From Desulfovibrio mangrovi (GTDB lineage: Bacteria; Desulfobacterota; Desulfovibrionia; Desulfovibrionales; Desulfovibrionaceae), in NCBI RefSeq assembly GCF_026230175.1, contig NZ_CP104208.1, positions 1,364,001 through 1,428,000 of the forward strand: a stretch of 64,000 nt of DNA, written 5' to 3'. Positions 1-8,406 of this stretch are shown piece by piece (within the stretch, counting starts at the first letter, position 1; the number at the start of each line of letters is the position of its first letter). The notes beneath the pieces are model-generated. The model did no database searches. It was not told where the DNA came from and saw nothing but the letters and a program-made list of their open reading frames with translations. The translations under genes were made by a program, and so were the position numbers.

Positions 1-665
1 AGAGCAATCCGCTTGCCAACAGACGTCTTCAGGGAAGCCTTGATGATCTTCTCAAGCAGCTCCAGTCTGGCGCTCGCCAGTTCGCCGTAGCCTTGGTCAC
101 GTACCTGCGCCTCCCTGAACAGGGAACGGGCTTCGTCAAACTCAAGCGCACGCAGGTAGGCCACTCCTTCCCAATACCACGGCATGGCTGCCTGTTCATC
201 GGCGATACGGGCATCGTTGAAAGCTCTGCGGCTCTCCCGCAACAGGGCGGAATCGGAGACCTTGCCCTGCTCGTGCAACACAATGAAGGCGCGCTGCTCG
301 GCCACAAGAGTCCACATGCGCTCCGGAGAATCGCTGCTGCGGCTGGCCTTGCGCTGGCCGGAACGGATGAGTTCCAGAGACTCGCTCACATCGCCCTTGG
401 AGGCCAGAACAAGCCCCTTGCCCGCAATGGCGGGACCATAGTCGGCATCCAGCTCCAGTGCCGTATTAAAAGAACGCAGGGCTGCATCCGCCTGACCGTC
501 GTCGAGGAGCCGCATGCCTGTCTCGTAATGATGCAAGGGGGTATCAAGCATTCCCTGCGCCTCACGCGGAGCCTTGGCGCATCCGGCAACACCGGCAGCC
601 AGAAGTACCACGCAACAACAAATCAGGCGCCTGACAGACATTCCGAAAAACGTACCGCGTACCAT
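1..665 (-). CDS. TPR-type lipoprotein, partial (C-terminus beyond left edge)
   Basis: The start ATG at 665 follows a strong GGAGG Shine-Dalgarno, and the frame stays open to the left edge, so about 221 residues are present and the C-terminus is missing. The N-terminus carries basic residues, a hydrophobic stretch and a lipobox ending LAAGVAGC, which predicts signal peptidase II processing and lipid anchoring. Two or three tetratricopeptide-like helical pairs follow (for example HHYETGMRLLDDGQADAALR). TPR lipoproteins are usually scaffolds for envelope complexes. It is the last visible gene of a minus-strand run with an LPP20-like protein, a TPR protein and an amidase, so a role in envelope or cell-wall assembly is inferred. 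No specific family was recognised. Confidence 0.8.
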   Translation of the reverse strand, partial: MVRGTFFGMSVRRLICCCVVLLAAGVAGCAKAPREAQGMLDTPLHHYETGMRLLDDGQADAALRSFNTALELDADYGPAIAGKGLVLASKGDVSESLELIRSGQRKASRSSDSPERMWTLVAEQRAFIVLHEQGKVSDSALLRESRRAFNDARIADEQAAMPWYWEGVAYLRALEFDEARSLFREAQVRDQGYGELASARLELLEKIIKASLKTSVGKRIA

Positions 666-687
666 TTCGGCCTCCTTCGCTTGCTGC

Positions 688-1599
688 CTAATCAAGAATG
701 ATCATGACACGGCATTTTTCCAGAAAATCCTGCCCGGTAGCCATTTCACGCAGCTTGGCAGCATCATCATTGGATATGACCAGATTGGTGCGGGCCTTCC
801 CGTTCACGGCAACAGCCTTGACCACCACGGGGTTGCTGGCGACACGCGGATTCGCGGCAGCCTTGTTGATATCCTTGGCATACCCGGCCATGCCCTGCTG
901 AATGGCATATTCCCGGCTCACGGAAGCCGTGCCGTACACTTCCTGACCGCTTTCATCCAACAGTTTGGGACTCATGGCAGGACGCGCTCCAAGACCACGG
1001 GCGTCAACCAGCAGTCCCGTAAACACGTCGGGCTTTTCCGGTGCGGGAGCGGGAGCCGCTTCCGGCATGGAAGGCGGCACAGCAGCTCCACCGTCAGTCA
1101 TAGGCGGTACCGCTGGGGACATGGGAGCCCCCGGCGCAAGAAAAGGCATATCCGGCGAGAGAAGGGAATTGGCGAGCCCACCACGCAGGTTCATGCCCAC
1201 GGTTACCTCGACGGATCCGTCAGACATATAGGCAGTATCAAGTATCTGGGAATTCTGCAGGAAGCCCCGCACGCGTTCCACAACGGTGTCATCCGCAACC
1301 ATGGCGTTCTGTACAGTTGTCTGCGCATCAATCTGCACTCCCTTGATCACTGCAAGCAGGTTACGGCGGGCGTCAACGGTGGCGGCACGAATGGCCATGC
1401 CGCGAGCCTGGGCAAGACTGACGGAATTTGGCGGCGGCACACCTATGCCTTTAGCCGTGACAAATCCGGTTTGCCAGTTGACCGCGCCGTTATCCATATC
1501 CTGCACATATTCTGCGTTGCCGAAATCCTGAGCAAGAGCCTGTACTGCCAGCAGGAGCAGACAGACACCCGCTGCAGCCAATGATCTCATGAAGTACAT
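688..1599 (-). CDS. LPP20/FlgT-like secreted protein
   Basis: This 303-residue protein starts at the ATG at 1599, six bases after AGGAGG; an in-frame ATG further upstream (1638) lacks a ribosome site. Residues 1-24 form a signal peptide ending AVQALAQ. Residues about 55-135 (ARGMAIRAATVDARRNLL onward) resemble the LPP20/FlgT N-terminal domain, known from Helicobacter lipoproteins and flagellar outer-membrane ring proteins. A proline/alanine-rich linker (about 145-180) precedes a C-terminal domain of unknown type. It sits 22 bases upstream of the TPR lipoprotein and is probably co-transcribed with it. Periplasmic or outer-membrane-associated function is inferred; a flagellar role is possible but no flagellar genes are nearby. 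Confidence 0.75.
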   Translation of the reverse strand: MYFMRSLAAAGVCLLLLAVQALAQDFGNAEYVQDMDNGAVNWQTGFVTAKGIGVPPPNSVSLAQARGMAIRAATVDARRNLLAVIKGVQIDAQTTVQNAMVADDTVVERVRGFLQNSQILDTAYMSDGSVEVTVGMNLRGGLANSLLSPDMPFLAPGAPMSPAVPPMTDGGAAVPPSMPEAAPAPAPEKPDVFTGLLVDARGLGARPAMSPKLLDESGQEVYGTASVSREYAIQQGMAGYAKDINKAAANPRVASNPVVVKAVAVNGKARTNLVISNDDAAKLREMATGQDFLEKCRVMIILD

Positions 1600-1681
1600 G
1601 AGCTTCCTCCTGAGTAACGGTTTCGTCCCTGAAAGCACATAACATGCCGGAGACGCATGATTTCATCCTGCCTTTTTTACC

Positions 1682-2590
1682 TTAGCGACCAAGTTTCTGC
1701 AAATAGTATCTGGCCGCCTTGTTGTCGGTTTCATACCGCAACGTCTGCTCCCAGAGGCTGCGCGCCAGACGGGCATCTCCATTCCGGTAGGCGGCGTAGG
1801 CCCTGTCATTCATCACCTTGGCAAGGCTGGAACGGGCCTCGGCATCTCTTGCATTGATCTGCAGCACCCGCTCCCACAACCGGACAGCATGATCAGGATA
1901 TCCCTGATTGAACAAATTCCACCCCAGTCCATGCATCGCCTTGGTGTGACGCGGATTGATGGCAAGAGTACGCTCAAACTCCAGCCGCGCGTTCATGGGC
2001 ATGTCCATGGACAGAAACGCCCCCGCCAGCCTGTAGTGCGTTTCAGGGTCATCCGAGCCCAGCTCCTGCGCCTTGCGAAACCAAGCCACAGCGCCTGCGC
2101 CGTCATGATCCACTGCGGCCATGACTCCGAGGAAATAGCAGGCATCGGCATTGCTGCCATCTATTCTCAACACCTGCTCGAACAACCCGCGGGCTTCCTG
2201 TTTACGCCCATCCTGCAAACGCATCACGCCGAGCCAAAGACGGGCAAAAGTATTATCGGCGGAAATGGCGACAACTTTGGAGAAGAAGCCCACGGCATCC
2301 TCAAACCGTTCCTGCTTCGCACTGATGAGGCCGAGCTGGTTAAGGGCGAACAGATTGACCGGATCTTCGCGCACCACCTGAGCAAACAGCTGTCTGGCCT
2401 CATCAAGACGCCCCTTGTAATGCAGGTCGGCCCCTTGCAGGATACGCTCATCCAACGCCCCGCCTGCCTGCGCCGGATGTATGAAAACCGAAGAAGGCAC
2501 GGGGGAAATATTACCGGCAACAGCCGAATGTACCATGCTGGCATGAAGCAGCAACAGGCTGAAGCAGACGTGTCGCACAATAAGATGCAT
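1682..2590 (-). CDS. Secreted TPR-repeat protein
   Basis: The 302-residue product starts at the ATG at 2590, which overlaps the amidase stop codon as TGATG, so translation is probably coupled. A GTG one codon upstream is too close to the GGAGG. Residues 1-24 look like a signal peptide (hydrophobic LLLLHASMVHSAVA). From about residue 45 there are seven or eight consecutive TPR motifs (such as DLHYKGRLDEARQLFAQVV, and repeats with Asn-Pro turns). TPR arrays bind partner proteins; the tight coupling to a Tat-exported amidase suggests a periplasmic adaptor for cell-wall remodelling. No enzymatic domain is seen. Confidence 0.8.
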   Translation of the reverse strand: MHLIVRHVCFSLLLLHASMVHSAVAGNISPVPSSVFIHPAQAGGALDERILQGADLHYKGRLDEARQLFAQVVREDPVNLFALNQLGLISAKQERFEDAVGFFSKVVAISADNTFARLWLGVMRLQDGRKQEARGLFEQVLRIDGSNADACYFLGVMAAVDHDGAGAVAWFRKAQELGSDDPETHYRLAGAFLSMDMPMNARLEFERTLAINPRHTKAMHGLGWNLFNQGYPDHAVRLWERVLQINARDAEARSSLAKVMNDRAYAAYRNGDARLARSLWEQTLRYETDNKAARYYLQKLGR

Positions 2591-3840
2591 CACGACCTCC
2601 CTGCACCGGCAAGCCGGATGATGCCTGCAGCAACCGAAGCCGCTATGCGCTGCCGGTACCCCGAATCAGCCAGCAGACGTTCTTCCTGCATATTGGAAAC
2701 AAAGCCTGTTTCCAGAAGCACGGAAGGCATACGCGCCTTTCTGAGCACATAGAAATCCGCTGAATGGACACCCCGATCCGGAAGCTGCAACCGTGCGGCC
2801 AGCACTTGCTGCATGAAACCTGCAGCCGCATCCGCCGCCTGCCAATAGCGACGGCGCTCGTACCGGAACAACAGCTCCTCGATGCCTGTAACCTCTGCAG
2901 ATGCCGCCGTATCCTCATAGCGGAGGACGGCATTCTCGAAACGCGCCACCCGTTGCGCCTCATTGCTTGAGGCCCGCTCAGAACAAAAATAGGTCTCCAC
3001 GCCGCGGGCGTCCCTGTTTTCGCTGGCATTGCAGTGGAATGAGATAAAGATGTCCGCACTATACTGATTGGCCACAGCGGTACGGGCGCTCAAGGGAACG
3101 TAGTAGTCTTCCGTACGGGTCAGAAACACGCGCAGGTCGGGGGCCTGCCGCTCCAGCATTGCGGCGCACCCCAGTGCCAGAGCCAGATTCACGTCCTTTT
3201 CCTTGAGGCCATAGCTTCCCACGGCTCCGCTGTCGAAGCCGCCATGCCCCGGGTCCAGCACCACCCGCCGGATTCGATAGCCCGTCCCCGTCCCCGCCCC
3301 CTGCTGCTCTGCAAGCCAGCGGGCCATGCGCTCTTCTTCCTGCCTGGCTGCAGCCTCAAGAGGTGTCAAAGGCTTTGCGGGAGCGTTAGCGACCGCCCCT
3401 CCCGCTGCAGGACGCTGCGAGAGCATATCCGCCATCATGCGGGAATAGGTGTCTTCAGGGTTCAGCGAAGCGGCAGTGCGAAAATGGACAATGGCCGCCT
3501 TCTGTTCTCCCGTTGCCAGCAGCGCCCTGCCCAGAAGGCCCTGCACAAAATCATCTTCCGACGACAGCCCGGCAGCCTGCCGGAGCACGCGAAGAGCGTC
3601 TTCATAGCGCCCTTCAGCCAGAAGATTCTGGCCCTGCATGGCGAGATCGAAAACCCGGGATGCAGTCTCCGGTGTGAGCGTGGCGTTTGTTCCGGAATCC
3701 GGCACAAAGGTATCCGGGGGCGGCAGCCCGGCCAATGTCTGCGCGGGCAGCATGGGAGACAACACACCCAGGAGTCCCTGAGCTGCAAGTCCTGTCGCCA
3801 TACGGCGCAGAAATACCCGCCTTGTCAGCACATCTGCCAC
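2590..3840 (-). CDS. Tat-exported N-acetylmuramoyl-L-alanine amidase (Amidase_3, AmiC-like)
   Basis: This 416-residue zinc amidase cleaves the bond between MurNAc and the peptide stem of peptidoglycan. The GTG start at 3840 lies six bases after GGAGG. A twin-arginine motif (TRRVFLRR, residues 6-13) and a hydrophobic segment predict Tat export, as for E. coli AmiA and AmiC. Residues about 62-130 hold TPR-like repeats instead of an AMIN domain. The Amidase_3 domain runs from about 190: zinc ligands His199 (DPGHGG), Glu214 and His269 (FISFHCNAS), and the catalytic Glu377 (VLLETGF). All key residues are present. It heads a four-gene minus-strand cluster and overlaps the next TPR gene by one base. 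Amidase assignment is secure; the TPR-for-AMIN arrangement is unusual. Confidence 0.93.
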   Translation of the reverse strand: MADVLTRRVFLRRMATGLAAQGLLGVLSPMLPAQTLAGLPPPDTFVPDSGTNATLTPETASRVFDLAMQGQNLLAEGRYEDALRVLRQAAGLSSEDDFVQGLLGRALLATGEQKAAIVHFRTAASLNPEDTYSRMMADMLSQRPAAGGAVANAPAKPLTPLEAAARQEEERMARWLAEQQGAGTGTGYRIRRVVLDPGHGGFDSGAVGSYGLKEKDVNLALALGCAAMLERQAPDLRVFLTRTEDYYVPLSARTAVANQYSADIFISFHCNASENRDARGVETYFCSERASSNEAQRVARFENAVLRYEDTAASAEVTGIEELLFRYERRRYWQAADAAAGFMQQVLAARLQLPDRGVHSADFYVLRKARMPSVLLETGFVSNMQEERLLADSGYRQRIAASVAAGIIRLAGAGRS

Positions 3841-4133
3841 CAGCCGCCTCCGGTTAGGGTTGGACGAAAAGCTGCCTCACTCGGCCTGCTTCACGCAATA
3901 CTGCAGAATCATCAGGCTACATCAGTATCGAAGCCCGGGCAATGCGCTTTACAATTCCCGAGAAGCAGCCTGTCAGCTAGTAAGACAGTCCGCAGACTTA
4001 CCGCCTTATGGAACCGCATTTCGAGAATCAGCCAATTGTAAATAAAGGTAAACAGACTGGTCGGGCGAGGGTTTTGCATTGACGCCCGCCATGGGAGACT
4101 ATTATCGATTGTGCAGACGATGAACCACTACAG
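3841..4133. other. Divergent intergenic region, amidase / efflux pump
   Basis: These 293 bases separate the GTG of the minus-strand amidase from the ATG of the plus-strand efflux gene and must hold both promoters. I see no clear TTGACA/TATAAT pair, no RNA gene and no conserved small open reading frame. Confidence 0.5.
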
Positions 4134-5345
4134 ATGAACAGACAGGCCATCATCGCATCCCGAACCATTTTGCAACGAGTCTCCCCCATGCCCAATTTCG
4201 TGCTCATTCTGCTGCTGTCAGCCTTTCCCGCCCTGTCCACAGACATGTACCTGCCCGCCATTCCGACGCTCTGCGAGTTATGGCAGATCCCCCTTGCGCA
4301 GGCCAATCTATCGCTGGTGGCATTCTTCATAAGCTTCAGCGGCTTCCTGCTCGTGCACGGACCGCTCTCCGACAGATACGGCAGGCGTCCCATCCTGCTC
4401 ATCGGCATAAGCTTGTATGTTCTCGGCTGCATACTCTGCGCCTCTTCCGTCTCCATCTCCATGCTCGTGCTTGCCCGGATGGTACAGGCCATGGGGGCGG
4501 CGGCAGCGTCCGCCATGTCCCTCGCCCTTGCCAAAGACCTTTACGACGGCGAAGGACGCAAGAAGCTGCTGGCCTACCTCGGAGTCATTGTCCCCCTCTG
4601 CCCCATGGTCGCGCCCACCATCGGCGCATTCATGCTGAGCCATGTATCGTGGCGCGGCATATTCCTCTCGCAGGGAGTGCTCTCACTGCTGGCGCTCTAT
4701 GGCGCATTCCGTTTGACAGAACCATTGAAGGAACGTGGAGCCGGAGGCTTTTCCGCAGCGGTCGAACGCTATCGCAACCTGCTGCGCAACAAGACGTATC
4801 TCGGCTACGCAATATCCTTTTCCATGCTCGGCTTTCCCTTCTTTGCCTACATCGGCTCCTCAGCCGACATTTTCATCACCGGCTTCGGCATGACCGAACA
4901 GACCTACGGTCTCTATTTCGCATTCAACGCCTTTGCGCTCATGCTCGGCTCATTCCTGTGCGCACGCCTGTGCGTTGGCATCGCATCGCGCACCATCCTG
5001 CTGATTTCCGTAACGGGCATGATCGGCTCCGCTGCGGGCATGCTCTATCTGGGCGGCAGCACCCCCATGCTCTTTGCGCTGCCCATGTTCGCCTATTCCA
5101 TGTTCCTCGGCATGAGCCGCCCCATCAGCAACCACATGATCCTTGAGCAGGTAGAAAAGGATGCCGGGACCGCCTCATCCCTGCTGACCTTTTTCTTCTT
5201 CATCTGCGGGGCGATAGCCATGGAGACCATTTCCTTCGACTGGCCCTCCAAACCCGAAACCATTGCCGTGACGGGACTCATTGCAACCATCACGCCTTTG
5301 ATTGTCGTGTTCAGGATTCGGGATAAAAACGGACAACAGGCCTGA
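4134..5345 (+). CDS. MFS multidrug efflux transporter, Bcr/CflA family
   Basis: A 403-residue polytopic protein with about 12 hydrophobic segments, typical for the Bcr/CflA (DHA1) drug-proton antiporters. Diagnostic signs are TDMYLPAIP in the first helix, the MFS motif A (GPLSDRYGRRP, residues about 75-85) in the loop between helices 2 and 3, and a central loop after helix 6. It would expel drugs or small metabolites using the proton gradient; the substrate cannot be told from sequence. No good ribosome site precedes the ATG at 4134, and an alternative start at 4188 (MPNFVLILL) would give a protein that begins directly with helix 1. It is a single-gene unit ending at a strong terminator. Confidence 0.87.
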   Translation: MNRQAIIASRTILQRVSPMPNFVLILLLSAFPALSTDMYLPAIPTLCELWQIPLAQANLSLVAFFISFSGFLLVHGPLSDRYGRRPILLIGISLYVLGCILCASSVSISMLVLARMVQAMGAAAASAMSLALAKDLYDGEGRKKLLAYLGVIVPLCPMVAPTIGAFMLSHVSWRGIFLSQGVLSLLALYGAFRLTEPLKERGAGGFSAAVERYRNLLRNKTYLGYAISFSMLGFPFFAYIGSSADIFITGFGMTEQTYGLYFAFNAFALMLGSFLCARLCVGIASRTILLISVTGMIGSAAGMLYLGGSTPMLFALPMFAYSMFLGMSRPISNHMILEQVEKDAGTASSLLTFFFFICGAIAMETISFDWPSKPETIAVTGLIATITPLIVVFRIRDKNGQQA

Positions 5346-5361
5346 TCCTCCACCCAAAAAG

Positions 5362-5384
5362 AAAAGCCCCGGAAAGGGGCTTTT
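5362..5384. terminator. Bidirectional rho-independent terminator
   Basis: A nine-base stem (AAAAGCCCC paired with GGGGCTTTT, five-base loop) lies between the convergent efflux pump and cbiK genes. A-rich and T-rich flanks on either side allow it to work in both directions. Confidence 0.88.
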
Positions 5385-5415
5385 TCGTATTCGCTGATTA
5401 TATCCTCGCCCAGAC

Positions 5416-6198
5416 TTACAGGCGGTTCAGGGCATCGCCAAGATGGCGTATCCAGATATCGACAAAGCCCGAATATTCGGCCACACCGACCAGCACGGGC
5501 AGACAGTCGAACCCCGCTGCCTCAATGTGCGACTTCCACGATTCCGGCCCCTCTCCAGCCATATCCTTGCGAGCATGACGCCCGACAACTGACAGCAATG
5601 GCAGCAGCCACACCCTGCGGAAGCCACCGGCCTTCAGCGCGGGGAGAATATCGTCGATGGTATGATTGCCGTCCATAGTCCCGATGAAAACGCCTTCATC
5701 AACAGCCCTGACTGCGCGGGAAAGATCTTCGTAGCGGGAATCGCCGGAATGCCATGTTCCGTGTCCCATGAACACCACGGCATCGCCCTCTGTGCGTTCG
5801 GACGGCAGATGACGCAGTATGGCTTGCGCCGCGTGCTGCACATCGTCATCCGTATGCAGCAAGGGACTTCCCACAACCACACCATGCAGGCGCTTCTGCT
5901 CCAACATCTGCTCTCCGTCCGCCAGCAGATCTTCATATTCGGCGCCGGGAATGATGTGCAGCGATTGCACGGCTACATGGGTATATTTCTCGAAGCCCAT
6001 CTTCTCCAGCGCTTTGCGGACGGAGTCCGTCTTCACCCGCTGTTCGGCAAGGCGATCACGGATAAGCTCGGAAGTGAACGCCCAGCGGACATTCACCCCG
6101 GGAAACGCGGAGCGCACCCGATCATCCACAAGGGAGAGAGTGTCATTGGCTTGTTTGCTGTTCGCCCCGAAGGCAACGAGAAGAATACCGCGCTTCAT
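5416..6198 (-). CDS. cbiK: Sirohydrochlorin cobaltochelatase CbiK
   Basis: Inserts Co2+ into sirohydrochlorin in the anaerobic (early-cobalt) cobalamin pathway; in sulfate reducers the same enzyme type may also insert iron for siroheme. The chosen start (ATG at 6198) gives 260 residues beginning MKRGILLVAFG, which matches the family's N-terminus (Salmonella MKKALLVVSFG). An ATG at 6219 adds seven residues; neither has a strong ribosome site. The two metal-binding histidines are seen in FMGHGTWH and in SVVGRHARKDMAG. Desulfovibrio species have cytoplasmic and periplasmic CbiK forms; this one lacks a signal peptide and so is the cytoplasmic type. It stands alone and shares a terminator with the efflux gene. 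Confidence 0.92.
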   Translation of the reverse strand: MKRGILLVAFGANSKQANDTLSLVDDRVRSAFPGVNVRWAFTSELIRDRLAEQRVKTDSVRKALEKMGFEKYTHVAVQSLHIIPGAEYEDLLADGEQMLEQKRLHGVVVGSPLLHTDDDVQHAAQAILRHLPSERTEGDAVVFMGHGTWHSGDSRYEDLSRAVRAVDEGVFIGTMDGNHTIDDILPALKAGGFRRVWLLPLLSVVGRHARKDMAGEGPESWKSHIEAAGFDCLPVLVGVAEYSGFVDIWIRHLGDALNRL

Positions 6199-6403
6199 GA
6201 ATACATCCGTCGTAAGCATATCGTCAGCGTCGGCGTGCCGAAACTGACACCGAAGCTCATCAAGTCAAAAAAAATACGTTAATGACGGGGCGTTGGCAAG
6301 CCACACATGACATATGCGCATCACATAGACAGCCGCCTGCCACAAACGGAACCGAACCCTGCGAAAAATAACACCCTATCCCCCGCAAGAGATCCACTGA
6401 CAT

Positions 6404-6432
6404 TTGACCGCGTCACGCCCAAAGAGTACAAG
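6404..6432 (+). promoter_or_regulatory. Predicted sigma-70 promoter for rfbB-rfbD-lpxB run
   Basis: TTGACC, a 17-base spacer and TACAAG lie about 35 bases upstream of the rfbB start codon. The -35 matches consensus at five of six bases and the -10 at four of six. Confidence 0.5.
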
Positions 6433-6467
6433 AAGCAGATCAACAACCATTCCCGAGAGGATAGAAC

Positions 6468-7490
6468 ATGCGACTTCTCGTTACCGGAGGCTGCGGCTTC
6501 ATCGGTTCCAATTACATACATTATCTCTTCCGCAACGATGATTCCGTTGTCGTGGTGAACCTTGACAAGCTCACCTACGCAGGCAACCCGCTCAACCTCA
6601 AGGCCATCGAAGAGCAGCACGGCGGCACCCGCTATTTCTTTGAAAAAGCGGATATTGCTGATCCCGTTGCCGTTCGCCGCATTCTGGAAGACTACGCCAT
6701 TGACGCCGTGGTGAATTTTGCTGCGGAAACCCACGTGGATCGCTCCATCAACGACCCCGCCCCCTTTGTCACCACCAACGTGCTGGGTACCCAGAATCTG
6801 CTCACCACGGCACGTGCTGCGGGCATTGAGCGATTTGTCCATGTCTCTACCGATGAAGTATACGGTGACCTCGGCCCTGAAGATCCGCGTTTTACGGAAC
6901 AGACGCCGCTCAAGCCAAGCAGCCCTTATTCCGCCTCCAAAGCGGCGGCGGACATGCTGGCCTATGCCTTCTACCGCACCTACGGCTATCCCGTGTGCAT
7001 TACCCGCTGTTCCAACAACTACGGTCCGTACCAGTTCCCGGAAAAGCTCATTCCGCTCATGTTCAAGCTGGCCAGCAGCGATTCTCCGCTGCCCGTGTAC
7101 GGCGACGGCAGCAACGTCCGCGACTGGATCCATGTGGACGACCATTGTCACGGCGTACATCTGACCCTGCTCAAGGGCGCGCCCGGCAAGGCCTACAATT
7201 TCGGCGGCAATGCGGAACGCAAAAACATCGACGTGGTGCGCACCATTCTTGCCCTGCTGAACAAACCCGAATCGCTCATAACCTATGTGAAGGACCGGCC
7301 CGGTCATGACCTCCGGTATGCCATGGACTACTCCCTTGCGCAGAAGGAACTCGGCTACGAACCCGCCTACACTTTCGAACGTGGCCTCGCTGAAACCATT
7401 GCGTGGTATCAGGCCAACGGAGAATGGCTGCAGAGCGTGGAGTCCGGCGCATACCGCGAATTCATGCAAACTTGGTACGGTGACAGGTAA
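6468..7490 (+). CDS. rfbB: dTDP-glucose 4,6-dehydratase
   Basis: Converts dTDP-glucose to dTDP-4-keto-6-deoxyglucose, the second step of dTDP-L-rhamnose synthesis for O-antigen and other surface glycans. The 340-residue length is normal for this extended SDR family. The NAD-binding motif GGCGFIGSN lies at residues 7-15, the catalytic triad Thr128-Asp129-Glu130 in STDEVYGD, and the YSASK motif supplies Tyr154 and Lys158. The ATG follows AGAGGA at a good distance. The stop codon overlaps the start of rfbD as TAATG, so the two are translationally coupled. rfbA and rfbC are not in the window. Confidence 0.96.
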   Translation: MRLLVTGGCGFIGSNYIHYLFRNDDSVVVVNLDKLTYAGNPLNLKAIEEQHGGTRYFFEKADIADPVAVRRILEDYAIDAVVNFAAETHVDRSINDPAPFVTTNVLGTQNLLTTARAAGIERFVHVSTDEVYGDLGPEDPRFTEQTPLKPSSPYSASKAAADMLAYAFYRTYGYPVCITRCSNNYGPYQFPEKLIPLMFKLASSDSPLPVYGDGSNVRDWIHVDDHCHGVHLTLLKGAPGKAYNFGGNAERKNIDVVRTILALLNKPESLITYVKDRPGHDLRYAMDYSLAQKELGYEPAYTFERGLAETIAWYQANGEWLQSVESGAYREFMQTWYGDR

Positions 7491-8401
7491 TGAGCACTAC
7501 CCCCGCTTCTTCCGAAGCCTTGCGGACGGCCATCGTCCTCGGCGGCAAGACCGGCCTGCTGGGCCATATGCTGGCAAAGACGCTACGCGGCAAAGGCTGG
7601 ACTGTGCACGCCCCCAGCCGCGAAGACGTGGACCTGTTCAGCGAAGCCGCCCTTGCGGACTACATTGACCGCTGCGAACCCTCCATGGTGTTCAACACCG
7701 TGGCCTACACGCAGGTAGACAAGGCTGAAGACGAACCGGAAGAAGCACGCCGCGTAAACAGAGGCCTGCCTGCCACACTGGGGCAGGTACTGCGCACCCG
7801 CCCCGTACGCTGCCTGCACATCAGCACGGATTTCGTTTTCAACGGCAAGCACAACGCCCCCTACACGGTGGATGATACTCCCGACCCGCAGTCGGTGTAC
7901 GGCCGGACCAAGCTGGAAGGAGAACGGGCTCTGCTGGAACGCATTCCGGAAAAGACCATCATCGCCCGTACAGCATGGCTGTTCGGCCCCGGCAAAAAGA
8001 ACTTTGTGCATACCATTCTAGGCCTGTGCCGCGACCGCAACTCCCTTAACGTGGTGCATGATCAGATGGGATCGCCAACCTATACCGTGGACCTTGCCGC
8101 CATGTGCGCCGTGCTGGCGGAACATGACACGACCGGCCTGTACCATCTCGTGAACGGCGGACAGGCAAGCTGGTGCGAGCTGGCTGCAGAGGCCACAGCG
8201 CTGGCGGAAATGTCCTGCGTGATTCACGCCATCCCGTCCGAAGAATATCCTCAGAAAGCATGCCGTCCCCGCTACTCCGTGCTTGATACCTCGCGGTACA
8301 CCGAAACAACAGGCCTGACACCGCGTCCGTGGATTCAGGCTCTGCGCGACTACATCTTTCACGATCTCTGGAACACCGAACTAATTTCCGCCAACCGGTA
8401 A
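7490..8401 (+). CDS. rfbD: dTDP-4-dehydrorhamnose reductase
   Basis: Reduces dTDP-4-keto-L-rhamnose to dTDP-L-rhamnose with NAD(P)H. The 303-residue product shows a cofactor-binding GGKTGLLG near residue 18, the conserved ISTDFVFNG (residues 111-119) and the catalytic YGRTK (Tyr137, Lys141). The N-terminal 12 residues before the Rossmann fold are an extension compared with E. coli RfbD. The gene begins within the rfbB stop codon. Ends six bases before the next gene, so the whole block to lpxB is probably one transcript. Confidence 0.95.
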   Translation: MSTTPASSEALRTAIVLGGKTGLLGHMLAKTLRGKGWTVHAPSREDVDLFSEAALADYIDRCEPSMVFNTVAYTQVDKAEDEPEEARRVNRGLPATLGQVLRTRPVRCLHISTDFVFNGKHNAPYTVDDTPDPQSVYGRTKLEGERALLERIPEKTIIARTAWLFGPGKKNFVHTILGLCRDRNSLNVVHDQMGSPTYTVDLAAMCAVLAEHDTTGLYHLVNGGQASWCELAAEATALAEMSCVIHAIPSEEYPQKACRPRYSVLDTSRYTETTGLTPRPWIQALRDYIFHDLWNTELISANR

Positions 8402-8406
8402 AACAC

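Noticed and set aside
6307-6558. An 83-codon plus-strand frame overlapping the rfbB start
   Set aside because: It runs through the predicted promoter and into rfbB in another frame, with no ribosome site.
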